DNA of 64,000 bases from Metridium senile (Eukaryota > Cnidaria > Anthozoa > Actiniaria > Metridiidae). Shown here one piece after another: positions 9,052 through 20,231 of this stretch. A model generated the notes under the pieces. The model was not told where the DNA came from and did not search any database. It saw nothing but the letters and a program-made list of their open reading frames with translations. Positions within the stretch are counted from its first letter, which is position 1; each line of letters begins with the position of its first letter. The stretch covers positions 7,109,427 through 7,173,426 of the forward strand of contig OX459104.1 in assembly GCA_949775045.1 (NCBI GenBank), in the 5' to 3' direction. A program made the translations under genes and the position numbers.

Positions 9052-10496
9052 ATAATAATAATAATAATAATAACTTTATTCAGGTGTCTATGTATTTAGT
9101 TTATACAACTAATTGGGGACACAAAGGAAAAGGAAAGAAAAAGTAAAAGTAAAAAATGTCTATATGTAATATTAATCTATAACTATAGTGTATATATATA
9201 TGTAAAATTTATCTTAAAAATATTTATAGAATTAAGTTAAGTTAAGTTAAGAAGTTATAATACAAATATATGTAAATGTATAATAGAAATTATAATAAAT
9301 ATATAGAGATATCTATTGTTACGAGTTGCATAGTTTGCAACAATTAATGTTATTTTCTAATATATTGGATAGATCCAATTTCCTAATTTTCATTTTAAAA
9401 GAGTTTATGCTGGGTGATGATCTGAGATCCACATTGAGCTTAGACCAAATATACGGTCCTAGATATCTAATAGTATGTTTACCATAACTCACTGTGTCAA
9501 ATCTAGGAATGTTGAAATCATTATTTCTAAGTGAATATCGCGCATTAGTCTGCATAAATATTTCATTGATGATATTAGGCGCCAGACCATTCTTAACTTT
9601 ATACATTAATACTGCTATATCCTGCAAACGGCGGTTCAATAATGAAGATAAATTAGCTTTCTTAAGAAGTTCTTCATATGACTCTGAGAATGATTTGAAA
9701 ACAGCTCTAAGCGCTCTCTCTTGAATGCGTTCAATCTTTCTACAGTCAGATGCTCTACAAAAATGCCAAGCTAAATGGCAATAAGTTAGATGCGGCAGGA
9801 TGGATGATTTATAAATTATAAGCTTAGCTTTAGTAGGTATTAAATTTCGCAATCTCATGAGTACCCCCACTTTCTGACTAGTCTTCGTACATATATTGCT
9901 AATATGACTAGTAAAATCAAAATTCCCATCAATTTCAACTCCTAATAACTTAATAGATGGAGTACTAGTAATGCCTTCATCTCCTATGTGCAGAATAGTG
10001 TCCTGATTTTCTCTATCTATATTTCTAGGATTGATACTAATACATTGAAATTTGTCTGAATTGGCTAAGAGAAAATTGTCTCTATACCAGGACATGGCTA
10101 GATTGCCTTGAGTGCTTAACTTTGACATGACAGTGTCATATTTAGTTCCAGTTAGATATAACTGGTGGTCGTCAGCGTACATAGTAAGATTAGATTCTTT
10201 GACCAAGAAGGGCATATCGTTTTGAAACAGGTTCCAAAGAAGAGGTCCAAACGAAGAGCCTTGAGGACAGCCACGTAACATGCTCTTCCATTCACTTGAG
10301 ATACTATCCAGCTTTACTCTGTTATATCTTTCGTTTAGAAAAGAACGAATGAGATCAAGGGAACAACTTCCAAAGCCATATGCGTCTAATTTCTTAATGA
10401 CGAGAGTATGACATAGAGAATCAAACGCCTTACTCATGTCAGTAGAGAGTACGGCCACTAGTTCCTTTCTGTCGATCGCCTGTTTCCAGTCTTCAA
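9052..10496 (-). mobile_element. 5'-truncated LINE (Jockey/CR1-like) inserted in a tRNA-like sequence
   Basis: A minus-strand non-LTR retrotransposon. Its 3' end carries gaataaag followed by a (tta)n tail (plus-strand 9052-9075). The octamer ttgcaatt flanks the element at 9044-9051 and 10497-10504, a target-site duplication. Removing the element restores a continuous tRNA-like sequence with A and B boxes. The 5' end is truncated inside the reverse transcriptase domain, the usual outcome of incomplete target-primed reverse transcription. Confidence 0.88.
9319..10458 (-). CDS. LINE reverse transcriptase, C-terminal part
   Basis: 379 residues, in a frame that stays open upstream to about 10496, so the methionine-like GTG at the edge is not a real start. 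Motif A is TDMSKAFDSL near residue 6. Motif B is the GCPQGSSFGPLL block near 63. Motif C is the catalytic YADDHQL near 94. A long thumb region and a C-terminal half typical of Jockey/CR1/Rex-type animal LINEs follow, ending in a Cys-containing tail (CCKLCNS). The N-terminal endonuclease and the first reverse transcriptase motifs are lost by truncation. The frame is otherwise uninterrupted, so the insertion is not very old. It cannot retrotranspose on its own. Confidence 0.9.
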   Translation of the reverse strand: MAVLSTDMSKAFDSLCHTLVIKKLDAYGFGSCSLDLIRSFLNERYNRVKLDSISSEWKSMLRGCPQGSSFGPLLWNLFQNDMPFLVKESNLTMYADDHQLYLTGTKYDTVMSKLSTQGNLAMSWYRDNFLLANSDKFQCISINPRNIDRENQDTILHIGDEGITSTPSIKLLGVEIDGNFDFTSHISNICTKTSQKVGVLMRLRNLIPTKAKLIIYKSSILPHLTYCHLAWHFCRASDCRKIERIQERALRAVFKSFSESYEELLKKANLSSLLNRRLQDIAVLMYKVKNGLAPNIINEIFMQTNARYSLRNNDFNIPRFDTVSYGKHTIRYLGPYIWSKLNVDLRSSPSINSFKMKIRKLDLSNILENNINCCKLCNS

Positions 10497-10535
10497 TTGC
10501 AATTCTAATGATTTACCAACTAAGCTAATAACGAA
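10497..10535 (-). other. 5' half of the tRNA-like SINE head (A box)
   Basis: On the minus strand tagcttagttgg matches the pol III A-box consensus TRGCNNAGYNGG. It continues to ttgcaatt, which is also the LINE target duplication. With 9008-9051 it forms a tRNA-like unit with a possible TGC anticodon loop, although the anticodon stem pairs poorly. Confidence 0.7.
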
Positions 10536-10985
10536 TTCGTTGAAAGTTTTGGGTTGACGTTATATATTATTGATGTTTCCTCATAGGTTGATCACTAATT
10601 ATTTGAGAAAAACACTGATCAAGACAACAAAGATGACAATAATTTTATTATCATTCAAATACAATAACAGCCATGATAACCCCTCACACAAATGTCAAAT
10701 GCGACAAAATAAATCACTGATTCGGTAGAATAAAATAATGTAAATCGAAAAATGAAAAATCAAAGTAACACGAGGTAACCTCACAATATATCCGGCTACT
10801 GCGATATTTTCTAGAAATCATGAAATCTTTAACATTTCAACTTGCATGGTGCTCAATTCTAGAGTAGAGTTAAATATAGCGAGTTTGTATGGAATTAGTT
10901 TTAGAGATTCCATATGGTCTATATGGACCATGAATGTTCAGCTAAATGGCCGGTTATTTTGTGAAGTTACTCTTACCATGATCAA
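10536..10985. other. Gene-free interval
   Basis: AT-rich DNA. Apart from one stray tgatcaagac unit near 10615 I see no gene, repeat structure or regulatory motif that I can support. Confidence 0.5.
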
Positions 10986-10987
10986 AT

Positions 10988-11287
10988 TCAGTACTGATAT
11001 GATTTGAAGATACCCCCGCAGTCTAAAACAGGCATTTTAATGACTCTTTCTCTTTGCCATTTGGTAAATAACTGCTTCGCCCAACGATTTTTGTATTTTG
11101 TGGAAGTTGGAGTAGCGGATTCTATTAGTTCACTTTCCTCCAAAGAGTTTTTAGGACGCCGAAACTGACAAGTAGCTCCTTTCTCTTCCTCCATCTCGAC
11201 GTTGTGTAAAATATTTTTTTGTCTTGGCATGTTTGCATTAATCAAATCAAATTTGTTATGCCTTAGCCTCAAGAGATTCAAAAACAA
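10988..11287 (-). pseudogene. Fragment resembling the N-terminal region of a Crypton/QRICH1-type protein
   Basis: A 99-residue open frame. Its C-terminal part (STKYKNRWAKQLFTKWQRER near residues 61-80) resembles the start of the SAM-like region seen in Crypton-derived recombinase-like proteins (QRICH1/ZMYM-type, DUF3504), where a pattern like T-x-W-x-x-x-x-F-x-x-W recurs. The frame ends in a stop soon after, and no catalytic recombinase part follows, so I treat it as a truncated remnant. The first residues overlap a direct repeat (11249-11314). The resemblance is from memory of the family, and a profile search would be decisive. Confidence 0.35.
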
Positions 11288-11413
11288 ATGAATTTTAGTG
11301 AGACTGAGAAGTCAGTTCAAAAAGAGCCACCAAAGCTAATCACGAAGAAATTTGTTATGCCTTAGTCTCAAGAGATTCAAAAACAAATGAATTATAATGA
11401 GACTGAGAAGTGA
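11249..11413. repeat. Pair of direct repeats of about 65 bp, period 101 bp
   Basis: Two copies, at 11249-11314 and 11350-11413, share tttgttatgcctta followed by ctcaagagattcaaaaac and gagactgagaag, separated by about 36 bp. Confidence 0.8.
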
Positions 11414-11546
11414 GATCAAAAACTCGTGCTTCGTGTTTGATCAGGGGCTCCAAACACCTCGAAACGGATGAAAGCACTCGGCCTGCGGCCGAGAAGCGTC
11501 TCGGTGTTTGGATCCCCTGATCAAACACTCGCACTCGTTTTTGATC
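11414..11546. mobile_element. Palindromic MITE-like element
   Basis: Arms gatcaaaaactcgtg...gtgtttgatcagggg and the reverse complement ending cactcgtttttgatc pair over about 48 bp each, around a centre rich in cggcctgcggccg. The ORF 11355-11684 on the minus strand crosses it and is not convincing as a gene. Confidence 0.7.
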
Positions 11547-11751
11547 TATTACTTCTAGGGCTAGATTTTTCTTATCTTTTGCTATATTAGTCGGATTGGT
11601 GACGTTATTTCTTAGTTCTTGCAGTTTACCAGTTAGTTTTCCGCCCTCTTTCTTTATTTGCATAGGTATGTTTGTAGTGTTCACCTATATTTTTATGTTT
11701 GTAGACTATTCTTTTATTTGCTTTCGCTCCGTTTTTTAGGTGTTATTAGAC

Positions 11752-13052
11752 CAGTCCTGATGGTTACCAAATTTGATAACCCTGATTTGTTATGATATTT
11801 GAGAAACCAAACAGTAGATCAGCCAATCAGAACTCGGTTTTAGTAGGTGACGTCACATCTAAGTGAACAACAACAAAGAATCGAGATTGTACTTTGGTTA
11901 CAAAGGCAGAAGTATTATAAAATTCTTCATGACAAGATGCTATTTATTTCATAATTGAAGTATTTTTACATCAAATCTTACAAATTTCCATTAATACCTA
12001 TCGGTCATCTTACATGTAAAGAACTTTTGTCTAAACTCAAACATAACTCTTCTGTTTTGCATAAAGATCATAAACACTTTTATATATTTCTATTTGGATC
12101 ATATATCAACAACATTTTTCTTCATATAAGAGAATAGCTTAAGCCATTGGAAATACCAGGAAAATATGAAAACATTTGACTGCGAGTATTGCTGAAGGTC
12201 AACATAATTTTATAGTATTGACCTTCGTAAGATTATCATTTTGTATTCAATTTAAAACATATTCGTGTCCGATTCTACAAAGGTCTTAGACACATGCAAA
12301 CTGCCAGCTTTCTGAAAGAGAAGCAGAAACACTGGCGATTAATACAGAAGAAAAAAAGTAAAAGTAATAATAAGAATTTGGATCATAAGTTTGTACGGCT
12401 TGAAGCCCGTCTAAATTATCAACAATTCTTGACTCTTGTTTAAAAAAAAAAAACTTAAAATAAAATGCAATACCAAATACCATCTTTTAGCCAACATGAA
12501 CAACCTTCGTCTTATAACCGATTTACAAAAGTACAGCCTATTTATCGAGCAATCGAGCAACGTTTCTTGAATGTAAACAGTATGCCTAGTATGGGGTGAT
12601 GAGCTGGAATAGACATACTCATACACAAAATCAAAGCGGCCCAGCGTTCTATAGACCGGCCCATGTTGAGATTTCACACAATGATAGAAGAATATCTCCT
12701 GAATACCCCTATATTTTTTTCGTGGAACCAAAAAAATCATTCGACAAGAAAACAAAACAAGTATTTGGGAAACCGGGGTTTGAATTGAAGCTTTGAAGTA
12801 CCAGTGTAGTTAAGAAATTTACTCACCGTTCACCATCATTTCGCTCTAACACTCCGGAAACATGCTGAGACTGTACTTAAGATAATTCTCTTCCACGTAG
12901 TATAAAATAATCTCGCAAAATCATTTTGGAAAGACAATAAAAACTCAATAACTAAAATCTTACTGCGGAATTTGTTCAACACCGGAATGATGACGTCATA
13001 ATCCTTTTAGCTGCAATGTTGTGGTTATCAAATTTGATAACCATCAGGACTG
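11752..13052. mobile_element. 1.3-kb non-autonomous TIR transposon with 5-bp target duplication
   Basis: Terminal inverted repeats of about 31 bp, starting cagtcctgatggttacc and ending ggttatcaaatttgataacc...caggactg. They are flanked by the identical pentamer tagac (11747-11751 and 13053-13057). Small ORFs inside (11955-12137, 12286-12796) show no transposase features. A CAG...CTG terminus with a 5-bp duplication would fit a hAT-like family that makes 5-bp duplications, but the superfamily is not proven. Confidence 0.8.
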
Positions 13053-13479
13053 TAGACGGTTTCGTTAGCCTTTTATTCGGTTTTTATTTATTTGTTCCTT
13101 GTGTTTTTATAGGGTTCTGTTTGGTTTCATAACCAGTTACTATTACTCGTACCGCTATAACTTGTCATAAGTTCAGCGTTTGTTTTTCTGTTCACCGTCT
13201 TATTTTGCATAGGTATGCGTCTCGGTTTTCATTTCTTTTGTAAGGTTTTCGTTATAGGTCTTCGTGCCATTGTTTAGCTCATTAGTCTTCTTTTAGTCAT
13301 TAGTTTCTTATTGTGCCCTAGTATTAGCATTTATTCGTTTTTTGTGCTCCTCCGTTTTCAAAGCGTTTTATCTAGGTTGTAGCGATTTAGTTATTATTGT
13401 GGAACCTGGTGGCACTACCTTAATAGAAGCCTAATATAGGAACTTTCTGTTCACCGTATTTAGTTTATGTTGTACTGGG

Positions 13480-14100
13480 GTGACCATGCTAATTATTTTG
13501 CTAATACTGTATTTTAGCGAGTTTAGCGACTGGGGTGACCTCGCTAAGGTCATTATATTTTTGCTTAGAGTATGTGGCGACAGGGGGTGGCCTCGCCAAT
13601 CAATATTTCGGCTAGTTAAGCGACGGGGGTGACCTAGCCTCGCTAAAACTCATAGTATTTTTTCTGGGAGTATGTGGCGACAGGGAGGACCTCGTCAATA
13701 AAATGTTTCGGCCTGTTAGCGACTGGGGTGACCTCGCTAAATCCATAAGTGTTTTTCTTAGAGTATGTGGCGACAGGGGGGGACCTCGTCAATACAATGT
13801 TTCGGCCTGTTAAGCGACGGGGGTGACCTCGCTAAATTCAAAGTATTTGTACTTAGAGTATGTGGCGACAGGGGGTGGCCTCGCCAATACAATGTTTCGG
13901 CCAGTGAAGCGACTGGGGTGAGCTCGCCAAATTCGCAGTAATTTTACTCAGAGTATGTGGCGACAAGGGGGGTCCTCGCCAATGCGATGTTTCGGGGTGA
14001 CCTCGCTAAAATTTGTTTTTCTTGGAGTATTGTACCGACAGCTAGGGGTGGCCTCGCTAAAACGGTGTTTAGGAGGGAACTCGTTCATACGGTTGTTGTG
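13480..14100 (+). repeat. Minisatellite, left segment, unit about 86-100 bp
   Basis: Units carry gagtatgtggcgacaggg, then cctcgccaat, then gcgacgggggtgacctcgct. The anchor gagtatgtggcgaca recurs near 13568, 13668, 13761, 13855 and 13941. The array stops abruptly at the TTAA element (14105) and related sequence resumes in the same orientation at 27700, showing that one array was split by insertion. Confidence 0.85.
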
Positions 14101-14108
14101 ACCTTTAA

Positions 14109-14862
14109 GAGGCAGTCCGCCTAAGAACCGACCACTCGAATTTTGCGACATCACCGATTTTGCTAAAACTTTCTGTGCTAGACAACTAATCCAAATGATG
14201 AATAGAAATCGCTTTCTTTTTAAGTTTAAGGGTTTTTTAATATTTTTTAAGCGATCATTTTCCGACCCTGTCGAGAATGTGTAAAATAGCAATTTTCAAC
14301 GATGAAATTTGTGTCTATTTTCAACGGCTCTAAAATCTTTGCCTTTTAATCAAACTTAGTCAGACTTCTTTACTATATTATTTCATGTTCGAGTAACTAT
14401 TTGAGCGAATCAAATTTAAAAAACAATAAAATGAGACTATTTGAAGAATTTTAGAAAATAGCCGCCAGAAAGCTAATTTACATTTCCTCGAAGAGTACCC
14501 ATGCTAAAATGCATTTTTCTCAAAAGTGCAACGTGATCTGAAATCCAAAATATATTCGGCATTGAGTACTAGGATCAGTTAACAAGATTCAAGAATAACA
14601 TTTTTGGGCAACGCGTATTTCGCGAAACTACAGCCTGTTAGATATTGTTAATTTTTGCAAAAAGCGATAATTTTGCTAATCGTTATAGTGCGAGTTAACT
14701 GGTTAAAGACAGCTTAGAAAGTGAAATAATTAGAAAATAAGAGAAGTTTTATTGAAATAAACGGGTAAATATTTGTAAACAAAAAGTTTTTTTCTTTTAA
14801 ACAATGTCACGCTGAATGCGTTACACACGTCAATTTTGATAAAAATTAGCATGATTGCCGAA
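14109..14862. repeat. Left terminal inverted repeat of the 13.6-kb element
   Basis: Reverse complement of 26920-27682 with few mismatches. Pairing ends near ttagcat (about 14855). A 114-residue minus-strand ORF here (13948-14292) has an alike counterpart in the other arm (27499-27699), simply because the DNA is duplicated. Confidence 0.85.
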
Positions 14863-14945
14863 ATATGCAAAACATTTCTCTTTAAATTCTATGATCTTTT
14901 TATTGCAAACAGTCGTGGTTTTGATGTACGTTTTATGTGGTTTAA

Positions 14946-16333
14946 GGCTGGTGCCTAGTGTTGTTCATGCGCATTCTTACTGCGCATCTAGTTCGAAAGT
15001 GCAGTCGAAAATAAGTTCGCGGAAAATACCGTAAAAAAACAATAATCGAGCCACAAAAAGGAAAAATCCCTTCCTCGTTTTATTATAGAAAGAAAAGAGA
15101 AAATGTCTGTGTCCATTTGATTAACTTTTTGAGATAAAAACCGTACATAAAACGATGTTTGTGCGTAAATTGCACTTTTCGTGGACCTTTGGTCGATTAA
15201 AAAAGAGATTTATTTATGCAATTCTCACATCCTCATAAACGGAAAACATTAAAAATGAAATAAAATACAAATATAATTCAAAATTGGTTGAGTAACTTTT
15301 GTTTATTTTGACTTTTTAGGCCTACTAAACGAGCTTTTTAGTAGTTTTTACTTCGAAATTGTACGAGTTTTTTTTACTAACAAAATGATGCTTAACACAA
15401 ACTTATTCATAATAAAATACCTTGTTTTAACTTTCTTGTCTTTTCAAATCGATCCTGTGTTGGTAGAACGGATTCTTGAGGCTTTTTATTCCATTTCAAA
15501 AGAACTTTCAGGTTGTTTTTTGTTAGTTTGAATTTGAAAATTTGCCGTGATGTCTTTTTAATAAATCTTACGATGAAAACTATATTTTACAAAGAAAATG
15601 TTATAGAATTTCTTTTTCGACTTTTAATATATAGTTACCACACTATTAAGTTCTAGTTGAAGTGAATCTTTTGTCAATTTGAAGCTCAAAAGTTTGATTT
15701 TTCTCAGTGTTTTGCCTTGTGTTTGAAGCGAATTTGAAGGTTCATTGGCGTTTGCAAACGCGCCAGGTAGAAATCTTGGCACGCGGTGACGTGACACAAA
15801 GTCACGTGTGTCACGAATTTTCGCGCGTTTTTACCTAAAAATGAAATCTAAAAATTCATATCTTTCAAAAACACGTGGATACCCCTAATTTGACTTCGCT
15901 AGAAATGTTATATCGATATCAAAGTTTTTTTCTAAGTTGATATTTTAAAAATAAAAATGGTTTTGGTTTGACATTTAGTCAATAATACGGTATGCACACA
16001 AAATGTTTTTTTCGTGTTTTTCTCCAAAAAGCTATTATAAAACATAGCTGTCTGCATGATAAATAACATTTTTGACTTAAAGTCGAAAATATATATGTCA
16101 TAGATTATTATTTCACGTTTATTTCTTGAGCAACTCTTAACAGTATGAAATAGTATTTCTTTAAAATTCGCAAAAACACACCTACGTCATCAGGTATTTA
16201 ACAATAATTATCTCGCTTCGATGAGAGGTGACCCCCCAATTTTTTTTCACTTTTAGATAGCCCATTGGGTGTTTGAAAAAACTGGTATAGTTTCAATGAA
16301 ATAAAAATGGGTTGCAATTACTAGGCACCAGCC
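14946..16333. mobile_element. 1388-bp TTAA-flanked non-autonomous element
   Basis: Terminal inverted repeat ggctggtgcctagt (14946-14959) and actaggcaccagcc (16320-16333), bounded by TTAA at 14942-14945 and 16334-16337. No ORF of note. It sits inside the larger TTAA element near its left arm. Confidence 0.8.
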
Positions 16334-16564
16334 TTAACGGGATTTGAATAATATTAAAGATAAAGTTTGCGTGACAACAGCGGCTTCGTTAGATAAATAC
16401 ACGTCAGTGCAGATACATACTAATGTGATTTCAGTAACAAATCGAAGCAGATAACATTAACTTATACAACGTGTTACTATGTATAATATTTTGTAGCTGT
16501 TTCGGGAGCACTTTACTAATATTTTGTATTTAATACTGTTTCGATTGTTTTTTTTTTGTTTTTT

Positions 16565-17690
16565 TCACGCAAACTTATAGCATTCGCAAGATTCCAAAAA
16601 TGAAGAGATTTTGGCTTGCAAATCTTTTTTTCTATCTTTAGAGACGAAGGAGATATCAAAATATTGAAGCATTTCCTTTAGCATAGCCACACCAAACTTT
16701 TGTAGTTCACCGTTGCGCAGGCAGTCACACAGACAATATGTGTCAAAACAAATAGGGTGCCTGGGGCCAAGTTCCGCTGCAAGCTCATCCAGTAGTCTCA
16801 CTCGGTCATCTTCTTCAGCTTCCGCGATTGCTTCTTCGAGGTCCTCTAGATCTTCTAGGTCTATTTCTCTGTTATTTTTTTCCCTTCTTGCAAAGGCTAG
16901 TCGAGAGAAGCAACCTTGGACTTGACTCTTTTTAAGCCATTCATCCCGACTGAATAGTCGGGATCCATCTGGTTTCCTAGCAGTTCGCATATCAGCTGCG
17001 AGATGGGCGGGGTCTGACTTTTTCCCAGTTTTCTCGCCAATATCAAATCGTTTGGTTAAGTAGTCTTTAACACTTTCCGAGAATCGAACATTGCCTGACT
17101 TAGATTTGTGCAGTGCCCATCCACTGTCCAAATCACATTTCTTGGTCTTATCTGTCTTCTTTCTTAGTTGTGGACAAGGCCCTGCGGTACTAGTGCTAGA
17201 ATCATCTTTAGATATGTCAAGCGATTGGAATTTGGCAACCCATCCTAGCCTCAGGCTATCGTAGACTGTGCGATTTTCTTTTGTCTTCTCTGTGACGTGA
17301 TCACCAACATCTAAGTGACTTTCTAACTTACTAAATGATTTAAACACCATTTTGCAGCCGGGTTCAGAGCAGTAAAATAGACCATCATGCTGCGCATTGC
17401 CTTCATTTGAATTTATTTTGTAAGTCCTTGTATCTTTGAATGGTAAAAAATCCTCGCTGATATTCAGACTCGGAGAGACTTGTTGCTTGTTGACTATATC
17501 CTTGAACTGGATCAGCTTTCCCGTTCCAATTCCATACGCCCTCCATAATCGTACCCCTTTCTTTTCAAACTTGAAATTATGATACCGGCTGAAACTGTCG
17601 ATCTTATTGACTTCCAGTGTTTGCTTGCTCTCATCGATGGAACACACACATGCTGAAGTGCCACGCACTGGCCTTTGTGTTAGAGCTGTG
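16565..17690 (-). pseudogene. Transposase-like gene, segment D (C-terminal third: zinc finger, acidic region, SAP-like end)
   Basis: About 370 residues continue the broken gene that begins at 26057. A basic and aromatic stretch (LWRAYGIGTGKLIQF near residue 42) is followed by a C2H2-like finger CSEPGCKMVF...ESHLDVGDH near 99-122. Next comes a lysine-rich linker, then a conserved block KKSDPAHLAADMRTAR and GSRLFSRDEWL near 216-243. An acidic helix (DLEDLEDLEEAIAEAEEDD near 272) precedes a C-terminal segment with SAP-like spacing (MLKEMLQYFDIS...KDLQAKISSFLE). I recall this block order from multi-copy cnidarian and molluscan proteins of unknown function. The codon at the left edge of the open frame is GTG; the true protein joins segment C, from which it is separated by a frameshift near 17685. 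Confidence 0.7.
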
Positions 17691-17988
17691 CACTTACGAC
17701 ATCATGCCCTTCATTGCAATATCTGCGAATAGACGACTTCATCGGGCATAAAATTCTGTCACAGATATCTTTGCCATATTGTGGCTCAGAAAAGTCATAA
17801 CCAGTTACATTGATTCCAATTGCTTGTGCAATATCTCTTACTGACGCGATTAGATAATTGTTGTGGTAGCACCCAGCTTCGTCGCTTCTTAACTGTACCT
17901 TTGTTATTTCAGGCTTTTCACTTTTGATCCTCCTCAGAGTGTTCTCGATAATTGAGAGGACAGCAAACCAGTCTTGTTTGCATGCGTC
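17680..17988 (-). pseudogene. Transposase-like gene, segment C (RNase H-like core, second half)
   Basis: Read on the minus strand from the insertion edge this encodes about 100 residues, including QDWFAVLSIIENTL, QLRSDEAGCYHNN and YDFSEPQYGKDICDR, ending EGHDVVSAQL before a TAA at 17682-17680. The aspartate in RSDEAGCY and the acidic residues of SEPQYGKDICD sit where the second and third catalytic acids of a DDE/RNase H-like fold would be expected; this is inference. The frame then breaks: the next segment continues in another frame with ALTQRPVRGTSA, as if about ten bases had been lost. Confidence 0.7.
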
Positions 17989-18059
17989 TCACAGGAAATG
18001 GCTCTATGCAATCACATGTGGTGATTGATCAATGAATTGTATAACTCTATACAAATATA

Positions 18060-18975
18060 TGTTGGATTGTATAGTTGGGTACAACTATAAAATCCTACAT
18101 GGTATTGTATAAAGGATTGGATTAGTCCTATAAAATCCTACATGGTATTGTATAAAGGATTGTATTAGTCCTATGCAATACTAACATGGTATTGTACAAA
18201 GTATTGGATAGATCAATGCAATAACACTGTAGTATTGTACATAGGATTGTCTAGTTCAATTCAATCATACATGGTATTGTACAAAGTAGTGGATAGATCA
18301 ATACAATAACACTGTAGTATTGTACAAAGGATTGTCTAGTTCAATTCAATCATACATGGTATTGTACAAAGTATTGGATAGATCAATACAATAACACTGT
18401 AGTATTGTACATAGGATTGCTACTAGTTCAATTCAATCATACATGGTATTGTACAAAGTATTGGATAGATCAATACAATAACACTGTAGTATTGTACAAA
18501 GGATTGCCTAGTTCAATTCAATCATACATGGTATTGTACAAAGTAGTGGATAGATCAATACAATAACACTGTAGTATTGTACATAGGATTGCCTAGTTCA
18601 ATTCAATCATACATGGTATTGTACAAAGTATTGGATAGATCAATACAATAACACTGTAGTATTGTACAAAGGATTGCCTAGTTCAATTCAATCATACATG
18701 GTATTGTACAAAGTAGTGGATAGATCAATACAATAACACTGTAGTATTGTACATAGGATTGCCTAGTTCAATTCAATCATACATGGTATTGTACAAAGTA
18801 TTGGATAGATCAATACAATAACACTGTAGGATTGTACAAAGGATTGTCTAGTTCAATTCAATCATACATGGTATTGTACAAATTAGTGGATAGATCAATA
18901 CAATAACACTGTAGTATTGTACATAGGATTGCCTAGTTCAATTCAATCATACATGGTATTGTGTAGTGGGTAGAT
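18060..18975. repeat. Left subterminal tandem array, 85-bp unit
   Basis: The anchor catacatggtattgtac recurs at 18266, 18351, 18438, 18523 and 18608 and onward, spaced 85-87 bp. The unit contains gtagtattgtaca and ggatagatcaatacaata in alternating variants. The first two units (18080-18190) are shorter, about 51 bp. Confidence 0.92.
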
Positions 18976-19600
18976 CAAATCAATCAAATATATGAATTGG
19001 TTCAATGCAACAATGGGATATTTAGCAAATTAAGTTAGTCAATGATATAGTAAAATCAAGCCTTTTATTTCAACTTTTTCAGTTTCAATTATAAAAACAC
19101 ATTCCAATAATATCATGAAGATAGGGAATTGATATTTATGACATTTGTATTGTACATAGTCTTTCAATAATCTGAGTTGGTCGACATTAAAATCAGTAAT
19201 TAGCATTTAATGTTATGAAGTTTACAATAATTGTATAGTCGACTGTGAAATTTCAATTCTACTAAAAAAGTGCATTTTTAATTACCTATAACACAATGCA
19301 CGATAAGTCATTTGAAACCATGACTCCCAAGAATACTGCCCACTGGAAGTAACATTAATTTACATGGCTTTCTGGGGCAAAAATACCCATAAATCACTAT
19401 GAAATAACCTATACAGTTATGACAGCACTGTTACCTCCCTCACCTCAATTTATAAATGCTTTCTAAACAACATCAGATGTCATATTACTTCCCCGGCCTT
19501 CCCAGGGAGTCAAGGTTTTTATTGACCGATGCAAAAAAGTTCCATTTCAAATAAAAATTATATTTTTCTTTAAGTTGGTTGTAGTGTACGAAAGCCGATT
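18976..19600. other. Interior of the CAC element, no recognised feature
   Basis: AT-rich sequence after the left array, with no reading frame or repeat that I can support. Confidence 0.5.
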
Positions 19601-19601
19601 A

Positions 19602-19765
19602 AAATTAACCTAGGATTAGTGTTAATCTACGATTAAAATCCCTGACCCAGAATGAGTAAATCCAGGGTTAGTTTCCCATTTGATCAATGCATTTTTTAAC
19701 CTAGGATTTACTCATCCTGGGTCAGGGATTTTAATTGTAGACTAACACTTATCGTAGGTTAAAAT
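19602..19765. mobile_element. Palindromic MITE inside the CAC element
   Basis: Arms ttaacctaggattagtg...aatccctgacccag and ctgggtcagggatttta...cgtaggttaa pair over about 65 bp with a short loop near 19680. Confidence 0.75.
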
Positions 19766-20231
19766 TCTCTTTAAACCAGAGATTGATTCAGTGATATTTC
19801 AGCTGTTTTTTCAGCAAGAGTTTGGCCCTTTCTTTTCTCAGATTAATGATATCTAATGTGCTACAAGAAAACCTAAAAATTGAATGCTTTCATTTGCGAG
19901 TTGATAAAAAACGTATTTTACTCAAAAAGTTCTTATTAAACTGCTTTGCCATGATTTTTGGGTTATGTCAACCAGTACATATGTATCTTTAAAACTGTGT
20001 CTTCTGTTTTGATAAAATGCTTAGTTTTTGAGTAATGGCCCGTGGTGTCAAGAAAAGCATTTACTGATTGAAATAATTCAGAAATGATGGCAAAGTAGTA
20101 TGAAGTTTTGTACTTATACGTTTTAAATAAAAATGTTGATTTTGAGGTTTTATGTGGAGCATTGATTATATGCTGCCTGAGAGCTGGAGTTAAAAATTCA
20201 GTGAAAAAGTCAAGAAGTCCAAAATTAAAAA

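Noticed and set aside
12411..12755. 114-codon minus ORF inside the 1.3-kb TIR element as a transposase
   Set aside because: No acidic triad, zinc finger or known transposase pattern; composition is that of AT-rich noncoding DNA.
13948..14292. 114-codon ORF with a counterpart at 27499-27699
   Set aside because: The similarity is explained by the inverted terminal repeats; the ORF runs into minisatellite and has no recognisable domain.
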